6,320 bases of DNA from an uncultured Clostridia bacterium (GTDB lineage: Bacteria; Bacillota; Clostridia; Christensenellales; UBA1242). The stretch lies in contig CAKVCH010000041.1 in assembly GCA_934725745.1 (NCBI GenBank), positions 1-6,320 of the forward strand, read 5' to 3'. The translations under genes were made by a program, and so were the position numbers. This document shows, piece after piece, positions 6,221-6,320 of this stretch (its first letter is position 1; each line of letters opens with the position of its first letter). The notes under the pieces are model-generated. The model was not told the origin of the DNA. It made no database searches and saw nothing but the letters and a program-made list of their open reading frames with translations.

Positions 6221-6280
6221 GGACTTTTTGGACAAAAATTACAACTTAATAGCATCAAAATTTACGGAGCAACAAATCAT

Positions 6281-6320
6281 GCTGGTATGGCTTAATGGGA
6301 AAGCGCGGCCTTGGTAAGGC
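6281..6320 (+). tRNA. tRNA-Thr(GGT), 5' part, cut by the window end
   Basis: The acceptor strand is GCTGGTA, then TG, D-stem GCTT/AAGC (6290-6293 with 6301-6304) around AATGGGA, then G26 and CGGCC, loop TTGGTAA with anticodon GGT at 6313-6315, then GGC pairing back with the stem. Unlike the copies at 6083 and 6184, the anticodon stem pairs correctly as far as it can be seen. The anticodon reads threonine codons ACC and ACT. The 3' half, expected to end in TACCAGC plus a discriminator base, lies beyond the window, so a further half-copy cannot be excluded. Confidence 0.8.

Noticed and set aside
6083..6320. T-box or other riboswitch considered because of the tRNA-like parts
   Set aside because: The elements mimic tRNA rather than a tRNA-sensing leader, no T-box sequence was seen and no downstream coding region is visible.

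Overview
The window looks like chromosomal DNA of an AT-rich, Gram-positive-type bacterium, most likely an uncultured Bacillota/Clostridia-like lineage. The taxonomic guess is inference; the clues are strong AGGAG-type ribosome binding sites, Sec signal peptides on single-pass surface proteins, a YkpA/YbiT-like ABC-F protein and low GC. Tryptophan is encoded by TGG in the stretch checked (Trp-Trp of the 3005-5107 gene), and the stops seen are TAA and TAG, so nothing points to a Mollicutes code.

Layout. (1) Bases 1-179 (+) are the last 58 codons of an ABC-F ATPase. (2) Bases 180-366 are intergenic, with a strong, probably bidirectional terminator hairpin at 214-253 between convergent genes. 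(3) Three genes follow on the minus strand, read right to left. The 3005-5107 gene encodes a 700-residue membrane protein with Ig-like outer domains and a cytoplasmic tail carrying four AT-hook motifs. The 1151-2845 gene encodes a 564-residue LRR membrane protein with a highly acidic, tyrosine-containing cytoplasmic tail. The 367-1161 gene encodes a classical short-chain dehydrogenase whose start lies inside the end of the LRR gene. (4) Bases 5108-5780 hold no convincing gene. This stretch is extremely AT-rich, with a run of roughly helically spaced T-tracts at 5335-5421. (5) Bases about 5923-6220 are a tandem array of roughly 100-bp units, each ending in the 5' half of a tRNA-Thr(GGT)-like sequence and increasingly decayed to the left. 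(6) At 6281 a well-formed tRNA-Thr(GGT) begins and runs off the window end.

How it may fit together. Two neighbouring surface proteins share one architecture: signal peptide, outer domain, one membrane helix and a long cytoplasmic tail. Their tails have opposite charge, one built like a DNA-binding AT-hook module and one strongly acidic. A membrane-anchored AT-hook protein lying beside an AT-tract-rich, possibly curved DNA stretch suggests a chromosome-to-membrane tether or a membrane-bound regulator. This is inference: no function is established by the sequence alone. The SDR is probably translated together with the LRR protein. The tRNA-half array is a separate point of interest, either tandem pseudo-tRNAs or footprints of recombination at the anticodon loop.
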